Shown one piece after another: positions 1 to 7,025 of a DNA stretch of 20,267 nt; the first letter of the stretch is position 1; each line of letters starts with the position of its first letter. Both the position numbers and the translations under genes were made by a program. The notes beneath the pieces were generated by a model that saw only the letters and a program-made list of their open reading frames with translations, was not told the DNA's origin and made no database searches. This DNA is from Actinocrinis sp046724665. GTDB taxonomy: Bacteria > Actinomycetota > Actinomycetes > Streptomycetales > Catenulisporaceae. The DNA is taken from NCBI GenBank assembly GCA_046724665.1, contig JBKOWZ010000137.1:1-20267 (forward strand), read 5' to 3'.

Positions 1-14
1 GCGGCGGACTTCCG

Positions 15-815
15 ATGACCAGGACGCTCACTCCCCGGGTGCCCGCGCCGCCGCGCGACGAACCGGCCAGGCCCCCGCTGACGATCGGCCCGCGCGCCGC
101 GTTGGCCACCGCGGCGGCCGTCGCGCTGCTGGCCGCCGCGCTCGCCATGGCCCTCAAGCCGACCAGGCCGCCCGCCATCGGGCAGGTCGCCATCGCGCCG
201 GTCGCCACTGCGCACTACAGCGTGCAGATGGCCGGCTACGCGTACGCACCCTCGTCGATCACCGTGAACGAGGGCGACACGATCACGTGGACCAACCAGG
301 ACACCGCTCCGCACACGGTCACCACGACCAGCGGCCCACAACGACTGAACTCGCCCTATCTGTCGAAGGGCCAGTCGTGGAGTTACACCTTCACGGCGCC
401 CGGAACCTACCTGTACTACTGCACGGTGCATCCGGACATGCGCGCCGAGGTGATCGTCCGCGAGCCCGCGCCGACCCTGGCCAGCACGGCGCCAGCGACG
501 CACAGAACGCGGGGTTCAGCGCCGACCGGTCAGGCTGCCGCGCCGTCGGCGCACATGCACACCGCCACCGCCGCTGCTCCGTCCGCGTCCACATCACGGT
601 CCGCTGCCGCAGCACCCGCGGCATCACCGTCGGCCCCGGGACCGGCGCAGTCAGGCGTGCCGACGCAGGCCCAGCAGAGCGCCGTCAGCGGCATCAACGC
701 CCTCAGTCCGGTCCTCCTGCTCGGCGGACTGACCGCGGCCATCGCGGTGTTCTGCCTTCTGCTGGTCGCCTCGCGTCCGACGGCCGAGCGCGAGGAGCCA
801 GAGGCTGAGCCGTGA
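15..815 (+). CDS. Membrane-anchored cupredoxin (plastocyanin-like copper protein)
   Basis: The 266-residue protein has an N-terminal hydrophobic segment (about residues 29-47), a cupredoxin domain (about 66-148), a long Ala/Ser/Pro/Thr-rich linker (150-225) and a C-terminal membrane helix (about 229-253) with a short acidic tail. Type-1 copper ligands are visible in canonical order: His100 in TAPHTV, then Cys136, His139 and Met142 in YYCTVHPDM. The family carries out single-electron transfer or copper binding outside the membrane. The two hydrophobic ends suggest the copper domain sits on the outer face, tethered on one or both sides. The ATG at 15 is the first start in the frame, but only 14 bases precede it, so the ribosome site cannot be judged and a start further left is possible. 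The redox partner is unknown. Its stop (813-815) abuts a truncated DinB-type fragment on the other strand. Confidence 0.85.
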   Translation: MTRTLTPRVPAPPRDEPARPPLTIGPRAALATAAAVALLAAALAMALKPTRPPAIGQVAIAPVATAHYSVQMAGYAYAPSSITVNEGDTITWTNQDTAPHTVTTTSGPQRLNSPYLSKGQSWSYTFTAPGTYLYYCTVHPDMRAEVIVREPAPTLASTAPATHRTRGSAPTGQAAAPSAHMHTATAAAPSASTSRSAAAAPAASPSAPGPAQSGVPTQAQQSAVSGINALSPVLLLGGLTAAIAVFCLLLVASRPTAEREEPEAEP

Positions 816-1072
816 CAGACCGTCGGCGAGCCGATCGGCGTGCCGCTCAGCCTGCGGGTGAAGGCGTAGTCCTCCACGCGGGCCAGGTGCTTGAGCAGGT
901 TGCCGAGCGTCAGCACGGAGGCGCCGACCCGGACGCCCAGCCCCGCGGCGTCCAGGTCGTCCGCCTTCCAGCGGAAGGTGGTGCGCAGCCGTTCGAGCGC
1001 CCCGACCAGGTGCTCGACCTCGGTGCCTGCCGGCGGCGGTTCCCACGGGGTGTCCGTCTCGGCGTCGGTCAT
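815..1072 (-). pseudogene. Truncated DinB/DUF664-type (mycothiol-transferase-like) N-terminal fragment
   Basis: From the ATG at 1072 the minus strand reads about 86 residues resembling the N-terminal half of actinobacterial DinB-like/DUF664 proteins. Visible features are an N-terminal TPWEPPPAG-type segment, a helix with GALERLRTTFRWK and then LGNLLKHLARVEDYAF, whose His is at the first metal-ligand position of the fold. Family members usually run 150-190 residues and carry further metal-binding His residues, none of which is present here. The recognisable similarity stops at about 815-825, exactly where the cupredoxin gene ends on the other strand. The frame stays open to 530, but that part is antisense to the cupredoxin and looks like shadow sequence. 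I read it as a gene remnant cut by a deletion or rearrangement. It lies 41 bp downstream of the glycoside hydrolase on the same strand. A short functional derivative cannot be excluded. Confidence 0.6.
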
Positions 1073-1113
1073 GGACGGCGCCGTAGACCCAGCCGCTGAC
1101 AAGCGCCCGCCGG

Positions 1114-3276
1114 TCAGTTGTTGGAGCAGATGGTTCCATTCAGGAAGAACGCGCTCGGCGGGGTGACCTGACCGGTGTCGGTGCCGTTGAAGCCGACGCT
1201 GACCGTGCCGCCGTTGGCCGCGATGGCGCCGTTCCAACTGGCGTTGGTGACGGTGACGTTCTGGCCGGTCTGGCTGAACGTGCCGTTCCAGCCGGACTGC
1301 ACCGCCTCACCCGGGGGGAAGGTGAACGTCAGGGTCCAGCCGTTGACCGCGGTGGCGGCCTTGTTGGTGATCGTGATGCCGGCGCCGAACCCGCCGGGCC
1401 AACTGCTGCTGACCGCGTAGTGCACCGCGCACGAGGCGTTGGCCGGCGGCGGGACGGTGAACGTGACCGGCGCGGAGGGCAGCGAGGGGTTGCCGTGACT
1501 GTCCACCGCGACCACGTTGTAGCTGTAGCTCGCCCCGATCGTCAGACCGCTGAGGTTGAGCGTCGTACCGGTCGGGCTGCTCACCAGCGTGCTGCTGCCG
1601 CCGCTGCCGAGCTGGTAGACCTGGTAGTTCGCCACCGGGTACGTGCCCGCCGCCGACGCGGTCCAGCTCAGCGTGGCGGTGCCGGAGTTGTTGCCCGAGG
1701 TGCTCGACGACAGGTTCGAGACCGTCGGCTGTCCGGGCGCGCCCGGCGCGGTCACGCCGGTGCCGCCGGTGCCGGGGATCTGCACCACGGTGAGCGAGTA
1801 CGGCGCGACGGTCACCGAGGTCGCAGAGCTCTGCGTCGTGCTGCTGATCGACGTGCCGCCGTTGGCGTACGTGTAGACGGTCGGGCTGCCGGACGGGGTG
1901 AAGCCGTTCAGCGTGAGGTTCGCGGTGTACGCGTTCGTCGGGTCCTCATTCTCGATCAGCACACTGAGGCCGCCGCCGGCGCGGCGTACCGCGTGCACCT
2001 TGACCAGAGCGTTGCCCGAGCCGGCGTTCACCATCGCGTCGCCCGGCGAGCCGAGCTTGGACAGCAGTTGCAGCGCGTAGTACGGGGCGAACGGCGTATC
2101 GACCGGCGGCTCGGTCACGCCGCTGTTGTTGCCGCCGGAGGAGAACAGGCCGTAGTCGCCGTAGTCCTGCACGCCGTTCACCACGGTCGGCGTGTTGGTG
2201 CCGGGGCCGTTGTGCTGGTTCCACCAGTCCACGTTCACGACGCCGTTCTCCAGCCAGGTCATGTACATGTCCGCGGCGAACAGCGCGGCCGGCTGCGTGT
2301 CGGTGTCGATGGTCGAGTTCGTCTCGGTCACGATGATCGGCACGTTCGCCGCGTTCACCTTGGCGTACTGGGTGATCTGGGACTTGAGCGTGGATACGAT
2401 CCCGGAGATGTCGGTCGGGTCGGTGAGCATCGACGCGGCGTTCGAGCCGCCCGGGTAGTAGTGCACGATGACGCAGTCGGTCTTCGAGCCCAGCGCGGTG
2501 AGCACCGTCTGGTTCCACGGCTGCGGGCTGGTGGTCGCGTTGGTGACGTTGTCCGGCCAGAACCCCGGCGTGGTGAGCACGGCGCACACGTGGATGCCGG
2601 AACTGACCGCCTTCATCGCGGACATGTAGCTCAGCACGCCGTTCGCGTACGTGCTCGGCCCGCAGTTGTAGGTCTGGTTCGGCTCGCTGCCGATGGTCAC
2701 CGGGCCGCCCGAGGGCGAGGTGGTGCAGTGGCTGTCGGCCTCCCAGTTTGCGCCGTAGGTGCCGTTGCCGTAGGTCTCGTTGCCGACCTCCCAGTAGGTG
2801 ATGCCGTAGTTGTTGGTCACGTTCGCGTTCTGCACCCACGACGCGGCCAGCGCGGCGGTGCCGGTGCCCCAGTTGACCGTGATGATCGGGCGTGCGCCGG
2901 AAGCCTGGACCGTGCCCATGAAGTTCGCGAAGCTCGTGTTGGGCGCGTCGTAGCCGCCCTGCGCGACGTTCGTCTGCCAGTTGTAGATGTCCGAATACGA
3001 ACCGCCCGGGTACCGCAGCGCGTTGATACCGGCGGCTTTGATCAGCCCCGGCGCCGCGGCGTCGTTCATGTAGCCGTCGTACACGGCCGTGTTCAACCCG
3101 ATCGCGCCCTGCGGGATCGCGCCCAGCCCCGCGGAGGCGTTCACCGTGACGCCCACCGCCGTCGCGGCCTGCGCGGGAGCGGCGACGGCGCCGGTCAGCG
3201 CCGCGCCGACCATCGTCGCGCTCAAGGCGAGGGCCGTGCCTCGCCGCCGGGACAGCCCAGCCTTTCCGATCAACAC
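1114..3276 (-). CDS. Secreted clan GH-A-like glycoside hydrolase (arabinofuranosidase-like) with FN3 and CBM2
   Basis: The GTG at 3276 is chosen because GAGGAGG lies a few bases upstream (about 3282-3290) and a classic signal peptide follows (two Arg-rich turns, hydrophobic core, APAQA cleavage site near residue 38). The protein has 720 residues. Residues about 39-505 look like a (beta/alpha)8 hydrolase plus beta domain: Glu167 in WEVGNE is the likely acid/base and Glu318 in IVTETN the likely nucleophile. This is the clan GH-A pattern and resembles alpha-L-arabinofuranosidases. A fibronectin type III module (about 510-608) and a C-terminal CBM2 (612-720) follow. The CBM2 keeps its Cys616/Cys717 pair and three binding Trp residues (626, 663, 681). 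It probably acts outside the cell on plant cell-wall polysaccharide. The exact GH family and substrate are inferred. A longer upstream frame to 3579 lacks a ribosome site and is rejected. Confidence 0.85.
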   Translation of the reverse strand: MLIGKAGLSRRRGTALALSATMVGAALTGAVAAPAQAATAVGVTVNASAGLGAIPQGAIGLNTAVYDGYMNDAAAPGLIKAAGINALRYPGGSYSDIYNWQTNVAQGGYDAPNTSFANFMGTVQASGARPIITVNWGTGTAALAASWVQNANVTNNYGITYWEVGNETYGNGTYGANWEADSHCTTSPSGGPVTIGSEPNQTYNCGPSTYANGVLSYMSAMKAVSSGIHVCAVLTTPGFWPDNVTNATTSPQPWNQTVLTALGSKTDCVIVHYYPGGSNAASMLTDPTDISGIVSTLKSQITQYAKVNAANVPIIVTETNSTIDTDTQPAALFAADMYMTWLENGVVNVDWWNQHNGPGTNTPTVVNGVQDYGDYGLFSSGGNNSGVTEPPVDTPFAPYYALQLLSKLGSPGDAMVNAGSGNALVKVHAVRRAGGGLSVLIENEDPTNAYTANLTLNGFTPSGSPTVYTYANGGTSISSTTQSSATSVTVAPYSLTVVQIPGTGGTGVTAPGAPGQPTVSNLSSSTSGNNSGTATLSWTASAAGTYPVANYQVYQLGSGGSSTLVSSPTGTTLNLSGLTIGASYSYNVVAVDSHGNPSLPSAPVTFTVPPPANASCAVHYAVSSSWPGGFGAGITITNKAATAVNGWTLTFTFPPGEAVQSGWNGTFSQTGQNVTVTNASWNGAIAANGGTVSVGFNGTDTGQVTPPSAFFLNGTICSNN

Positions 3277-3414
3277 ACCGGCCTCCTCGCCGAAGGGACG
3301 GTGCACGCCGCGCACACCGCGCCGCGTCGCACACGACGCCGCCGGTCTTCGGCATACGGGCGGACCCCGTGCCCTGTCCACAGGCCCCCGTCGCACCCCG
3401 TGCGCCGCGCCGGG

Positions 3415-3440
3415 TCGAACACGATCGAACCCTGTCGAAC
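3415..3440 (+). repeat. Three phased TCGAAC direct repeats, 10-bp period (candidate operator)
   Basis: TCGAAC occurs at 3415, 3425 and 3435 with four-base spacers, so each copy lies on the same face of the helix. The array is about 140-165 bp upstream of the glycoside hydrolase start and about 185 bp upstream of the exporter start. TCGAAC is also a half-site of the actinobacterial LexA (SOS) box, but that box is an inverted repeat, so this arrangement differs. A binding role is inferred. Confidence 0.4.
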
Positions 3441-3587
3441 AGGCAGCTCCCGCCGCCGTGAGGCAATCCATGGACACCGGAGGCTCCCGGTGAAAGCCGT
3501 GAAACCACCGCGCCGGAAACCGGGTCGGCACCCTGCGCACAGTTGATTCGAACTCTGCGATAATTCCCAGGGAAGGCAATTACGCGA

Positions 3588-3617
3588 TTGCCGCGCCGCG
3601 GCCGGGATCGTTAGGCT
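3588..3617 (+). promoter_or_regulatory. Leaderless-type promoter of the MFS exporter gene
   Basis: TTGCCG (3588-3593) and TAGGCT (3612-3617) fit actinomycete -35 and -10 hexamers with an 18-bp spacer. Transcription would begin about 7-9 bases past the -10 box, which is where the GTG start (3626) lies. No Shine-Dalgarno sequence is visible before that GTG. Together these suggest a leaderless mRNA. Confidence 0.55.
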
Positions 3618-3625
3618 GATCAATC

Positions 3626-5119
3626 GTGACGGTTGGTAATTCAAACCCTGTGTCGGCAGCGGCCGGCCCCTCGTCCCCGCCCGCTGCCCCGTCCGGACCG
3701 GACGCCACGCGGGCGCGCCGAACCATCGCGATCGTGTTCACCGCGGTGTTCGTGACCAACCTCGACCTGTTCGTGGTCAACGTGGCGCTGCCGCACATCG
3801 GCACGGACTTCCACGGCGCCTCGCTCGACTCGCTCTCGTGGGTGCTCAACGCCTACGCGATCGTGTTCGCCGCCCTGCTGGTGGTCGCCGGGCGGCTGGC
3901 CGACCGCAACGGGCACCGCGGCGGGTTCCTGGTCGGCCTGGCGGTCTTCACCCTCGGCTCCGCGCTGTGCGCCGCCGCGACCGGCACCGGGTTCCTGGTG
4001 GCCGCACGGGTGCTCCAGGCGGTCGGCGCCGCCGTGCTGCTGCCGACCTCGCTGGCGCTGCTGCTGGTCAGCAGCCCGGTCCAGCGCCGCGCCCAGATGG
4101 TGCGCGCCTGGAGCGCGCTCGGCGGGGTGGCCGCCGCGCTCGGCCCGGTGTTCGGCGGCCTGCTGGTCCAGGCCAGCTGGCGCTGGGTGTTCCTGATCAA
4201 CGTGCCAATCGGCATCGCCGCCTTCGCCGCCGGCCTGCGGACCCTGCCGCAGGTGCGCGACGCCGAGCGCGGCCGGCTGCCCGACGTGTTCGGCGCCGTC
4301 CTGCTGACCGTCTCCATCGCCGCGCTCTCGCTCGGCCTGGTGCAGGCGAACGACTGGGGCTGGGGCTCCGGGCGCACCGTCGGCGCCTTCGCCGTGGCGG
4401 TCGCCACCCTGGCCGCCTTTCTGATCAGCTCCGCCCGGCACCCCTCGCCGATCGTCGAGCTGCCGATGCTGCGCATCCGCGGCTTCAGCATGCCGACGCT
4501 CGCGCTGATGCTGTTCAGCGCCGCCTTCGCCGCCATGATCCTGTCCTCCACCCTGTGGACGCAGAACATCTGGGGCTACTCAGCGCTCAAGACCGGCCTG
4601 GCCATCGCCCCCGGGCCGCTCATGGTCCCGCCGATGGCCGCCGCCGCGGGGCCGCTCGGCCGGCGCATCGGCGCCGGGGCCGTGGCCGCGCTGGGCGGCC
4701 TGTCCTTCTCCCTCGGCATCCTGCTGTGGGCGCTGTGGGTGACCGTCGCCGCGAACTACGCCACCGGACTGCTGCCCGGCACCCTGCTGGTCGGCATCGG
4801 CGTCGGCCTCGTGCTGCCGACGCTGACCGCCGCCGGGGCCACCGCCCTGCCGCCGCAGCGCTTCGCCACCGGCTCCGGCATCCTGAACATGGCCCGGCAG
4901 CTCGGCGCCGTCCTCGGCGTGGCGATCCTGGTCAGCATCCTGGGCAAGCCGCACAGCGCGGACGAGGCCCACACCGCCTTCCGCCACGGTTGGTACGCCA
5001 CGATCGTCATCGGCGTCATGGCCGCCGTCGCGGGCATGCTGGTCCGCCAGCCCGCCGCCCCGGCGCCCACGGCCGCCGCACGGTCAGGGCAGCCGGAAAC
5101 GGCCACTACGGCTTCGTGA
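3626..5119 (+). CDS. MFS drug/metabolite exporter, DHA2 (EmrB/QacA) type
   Basis: The 497-residue polytopic membrane protein has a Ser/Pro/Ala-rich cytoplasmic N-terminus and multiple hydrophobic segments, probably 14 as in the DHA2 family. Family signatures are visible: FVVNVALPHIGTDF in the first helix, motif A as GRLADRNGHR after the second helix, and SWRWVFLINVPIG in the middle, which is characteristic of EmrB/QacA-type transporters. These proteins export drugs, dyes or secondary metabolites using the proton gradient; the substrate here is unknown. The GTG at 3626 has no ribosome-binding site but lies at the predicted transcription start. No TetR- or MarR-type repressor gene, the usual partner, lies beside it. 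The gene ends 6 bp before the stop of the convergent methyltransferase gene. Confidence 0.9.
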   Translation: MTVGNSNPVSAAAGPSSPPAAPSGPDATRARRTIAIVFTAVFVTNLDLFVVNVALPHIGTDFHGASLDSLSWVLNAYAIVFAALLVVAGRLADRNGHRGGFLVGLAVFTLGSALCAAATGTGFLVAARVLQAVGAAVLLPTSLALLLVSSPVQRRAQMVRAWSALGGVAAALGPVFGGLLVQASWRWVFLINVPIGIAAFAAGLRTLPQVRDAERGRLPDVFGAVLLTVSIAALSLGLVQANDWGWGSGRTVGAFAVAVATLAAFLISSARHPSPIVELPMLRIRGFSMPTLALMLFSAAFAAMILSSTLWTQNIWGYSALKTGLAIAPGPLMVPPMAAAAGPLGRRIGAGAVAALGGLSFSLGILLWALWVTVAANYATGLLPGTLLVGIGVGLVLPTLTAAGATALPPQRFATGSGILNMARQLGAVLGVAILVSILGKPHSADEAHTAFRHGWYATIVIGVMAAVAGMLVRQPAAPAPTAAARSGQPETATTAS

Positions 5120-5125
5120 GCTGAT

Positions 5126-5971
5126 TCACGTCACGGCTTGACCGGGTGCTCGCTCGGGAACGCGGGCGAGCACGCCGTAGGTACGCAGGATCAGGGCACG
5201 CACGTCGTCGTCGGGCAGCCACTCGTTCACCAGCACCAGGCCGGGCGGCTGGATGTCCAGGCCGCCCAGCCAGGAGGCGATCTGCTCGGGCTCGCGGTTG
5301 ATGAACGGCGCCTTGATCGAGCGCTGATAGTCGTCGAGCATCTCAGCCTGCTCGCCGGGGTGCGTCAGGTCCGGGGCGGCGTGCGAGAGCGCGACGTAGC
5401 TGCCGGGCGCGGCCACCCGGGCGTATGCGGCCACGATCTGCTCAGGGTGCTCCTCGTCCGGGACGAAGTGCAGCACGGCGTTCATCAGCACCGCCACCGG
5501 CCGCGACAGGTCGAGCGTGCGCTCGGTCAGCGGGTGGCCGAGCACTGTGTCGGGCCGGCGCAGGTCCGCCAGGATCGCCGTCACGCCGGGCACACCGGTC
5601 AGCAGTCGGCGGGCGTGCGCGACGGCGATCTGGTCGATATCGACGTACACCACCCGGGCCGCCGGGTTGGTCGCCAGCGCCACCTCGTGCACGTTGCCGA
5701 CCGTCGGCACGCCGGAGCCCAGATCGAGGAACTGGTCGATGCCCAGCGGCCCGGCCAGGTGCCGCACGACGCGGCGCAGGAACGCCCGGTTGGCCCGGAT
5801 CGCGGCCACCAGCGTGGGCATCGCCTCGGCGGCCCGCCGCGCCACCTCGCGATCGGACTCGAAGTTCTGGCTGCCGCCCAGCCAGAAGTCGTAGATCCGC
5901 GCCGGGCTCGGCTTGTCCGGGTCCACCTCGGACAGGCCGAGGGCGAATTCGGCGGCGTCGATCGGGTCCAT
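5126..5971 (-). CDS. SAM-dependent methyltransferase, DUF574/Methyltransf_19 type
   Basis: The 281-residue protein starts at the ATG at 5971. Its N-terminus carries the family signature PSPARIYDFWLGG (about residues 21-33), followed by the SAM-binding loop DLGSGVPT (83-90), VVYVDID as the ribose-binding acidic loop, and later VLMNAVLHFVPD and YVALSHA segments. This family is large and numerous in actinomycetes; its members are cytoplasmic Rossmann-fold methyltransferases, mostly of unknown substrate. A TACGCT -10-like box at 5979-5984 lies seven bases before the ATG and no Shine-Dalgarno is visible, so translation may be leaderless. The TMEM175-like gene ends 38 bp upstream on the same strand, so read-through from that gene is also possible. 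A longer frame extending to 6523 only overlaps the TMEM175 gene in a shadow frame. Confidence 0.88.
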   Translation of the reverse strand: MDPIDAAEFALGLSEVDPDKPSPARIYDFWLGGSQNFESDREVARRAAEAMPTLVAAIRANRAFLRRVVRHLAGPLGIDQFLDLGSGVPTVGNVHEVALATNPAARVVYVDIDQIAVAHARRLLTGVPGVTAILADLRRPDTVLGHPLTERTLDLSRPVAVLMNAVLHFVPDEEHPEQIVAAYARVAAPGSYVALSHAAPDLTHPGEQAEMLDDYQRSIKAPFINREPEQIASWLGGLDIQPPGLVLVNEWLPDDDVRALILRTYGVLARVPERAPGQAVT

Positions 5972-5978
5972 GGCAGAC

Positions 5979-5984
5979 AGCGTA
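5979..5984 (-). promoter_or_regulatory. Candidate -10 box for a leaderless methyltransferase transcript
   Basis: The minus strand reads TACGCT, a TAnnnT match, ending seven bases before the ATG at 5971, and no ribosome site is present. A TTGATC that might serve as -35 (6009-6014) sits 24 bp away, which is too far, so only the -10 element is supported. Confidence 0.35.
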
Positions 5985-6009
5985 ACCCTCCGGCCAGGGG
6001 ACGCCGCGA

Positions 6010-6660
6010 TCAATGAGATGAACGGGTTGACCGAGCCGGCTCGGCACGCACGGTGGTGGCGCCGAAGTAGCCCAGCAGGAGAAGGTAGCCCGCGAGCGCC
6101 AGGCCGACTTGGACGAATGCCAGGGGCGTGACCAGCGCGCAGAACAACGGCCCGCCGAGCAGCCGCCGGCCCAGCGCGCGTACGACAGCGGACGGCACGT
6201 CGGGGTACAGCAGCCGATGGTGCCGCGAGGCGTGCCACCAGGTGGCGTTGAACAGCACGCCGCCGACCACGAGCGTGGCGCCGTAGCAGACCGCGGCCGT
6301 GGCCTGGCCCCGCTCGTTGATCAGCGCATTGGCAAGCAGCACGGTCGGGTACGGCATGAAGGCCACGTCCATGAGCAGCAGCAGGTTGAGCCAGATCAGC
6401 GCGCGGTCGGCCCGGGCGATGTAGTGGAAGACCTCGTGGTGGTTGATCCAGACCACGCCGATCAGCACGAAGCTGAGCGCGTAGGCGGCGAAGGACGGCC
6501 ACTGCTGGACCAGCGCGTCCCACAGCGGGCCGGGCGCTTCCGGTTGCCGGATGTCCAGGACCAGCAACGTGATCGCGATCGCGAACACCGCGTCGCTCAA
6601 GCCCTCCAGCCGGACGCTGCTCATCGAGACGGACCCGCCGTCGCTCTCATCCGCGGCCAT
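6010..6660 (-). CDS. TMEM175-like (DUF1211) membrane protein, putative potassium channel
   Basis: The 216-residue protein has about six hydrophobic segments. The first carries the family signature region as RLEGLSDAVFAIAITLLVLDI (residues 17-37, with Arg17, Ser22 and Asp23). In typical members the signature is RxxxFSD; here Phe is replaced by Leu21. The segments WINHHEVFHYI and ADRALIWLNLLLLMDVAFMPYPT are also typical of the family, including the small helix turn before a helix ending in P-x-P. Bacterial TMEM175 proteins form potassium-permeable channels, each subunit contributing one six-helix unit. The ATG at 6660 has only a weak ribosome site (GCTGGGTGC upstream); a second in-frame ATG lies at 6624. 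It is followed 38 bp later by the methyltransferase gene on the same strand. The channel role comes from family knowledge. Confidence 0.82.
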   Translation of the reverse strand: MAADESDGGSVSMSSVRLEGLSDAVFAIAITLLVLDIRQPEAPGPLWDALVQQWPSFAAYALSFVLIGVVWINHHEVFHYIARADRALIWLNLLLLMDVAFMPYPTVLLANALINERGQATAAVCYGATLVVGGVLFNATWWHASRHHRLLYPDVPSAVVRALGRRLLGGPLFCALVTPLAFVQVGLALAGYLLLLGYFGATTVRAEPARSTRSSH

Positions 6661-7025
6661 GCACCCAGCATCACAGGGCTCGGCGACCGTACGGGAAATC
6701 CGCGCGCCAATCCCCCCGACCGGATGGTTCTGAAGCCCTCCGAACGCGCCACGCGGTGCGGCCCCACGCTCCCGGCAGCATCAGATCGGCGAACGGGACA
6801 CCCTGAGCCCAGCGAGTCCATTGAGTCCATTAAGCCCAGTGAGCCCAGCGCGCAACCCGTCGAGCACGCCATCTGGCAGCCGGGCTCACCACCGCCCCGG
6901 TCAAGTGAAACCAGCCGACCGGTGTAGCGCTCCCCCGCCGCGGAAAGCCTCTATCTGAGAGCCCTGAGTAGCGAATGGTAGAGTGCTGCGTCCGCGCGGC
7001 TGCACGGGAAGAGGAGCTGATCCTG
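6661..7025. other. Divergent intergenic region with tandem repeats
   Basis: This 365-bp stretch separates the TMEM175-like gene (minus) from the small membrane-protein gene (plus). I find no convincing gene in it. It contains the 9-bp tandem repeat array at 6804-6848, and a TAGAGT box (6979-6984) that could be the -10 element of the plus-strand gene, with a GGAAGAGGAG ribosome site just before 7026. Confidence 0.5.
6804..6848. repeat. Five tandem copies of a 9-bp unit
   Basis: The plus strand reads TGAGCCCAG, CGAGTCCAT, TGAGTCCAT, TAAGCCCAG, TGAGCCCAG without gaps. Units 1 and 5 are identical and the two central ones form a close pair, so the array is roughly symmetrical. It lies about 145-190 bp upstream of the TMEM175-like start and about 180 bp upstream of the 7026 start. 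The 9-bp length would preserve a reading frame, but no gene is credible here. Confidence 0.8.

Larger units (their letters stand above)
3277..3625. promoter_or_regulatory. Divergent regulatory region between the glycoside hydrolase and the MFS exporter
   Basis: This 349-bp stretch holds no convincing gene and must carry the promoters for both flanking, divergently transcribed genes. It contains TCGAAC four times on the plus strand: 3415-3420, 3425-3430, 3435-3440 and 3548-3553. The first three are spaced exactly 10 bp apart. Two inverted pairs of CCTGT and ACAGG also occur, at 3373-3384 (2-bp gap) and 3431-3443 (3-bp gap, overlapping the third TCGAAC). The leaderless-type promoter of the exporter sits at its right end. 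Confidence 0.5.

Noticed and set aside
530..814. Continuation of the DinB-type frame on the minus strand
   Set aside because: It lies wholly antisense to the cupredoxin and shows no family similarity.
3415..3440. LexA (SOS) box
   Set aside because: The actinobacterial SOS box needs TCGAAC facing GTTCGA across four bases; here the half-sites are direct repeats only.
1420..3546. A 708-residue plus-strand open frame opposite the glycoside hydrolase
   Set aside because: It is rich in Arg, Val, Gly and His without domain features and is the antisense shadow of a clearly recognisable secreted hydrolase in high-GC DNA.
3277..3579. N-terminal extension of the glycoside hydrolase frame by 101 residues
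   Set aside because: The GTG at 3276 has a strong ribosome site followed by a perfect signal peptide; the extension has neither and would bury the signal peptide.
6010..6523. Fusion of the methyltransferase frame with upstream sequence
   Set aside because: The upstream part is a shadow of the TMEM175-like gene, and the methyltransferase family begins at the MDPIDAAEF segment.
6804..6848. CRISPR-like array
   Set aside because: The units are 9 bp with no spacers, and no cas gene is present.
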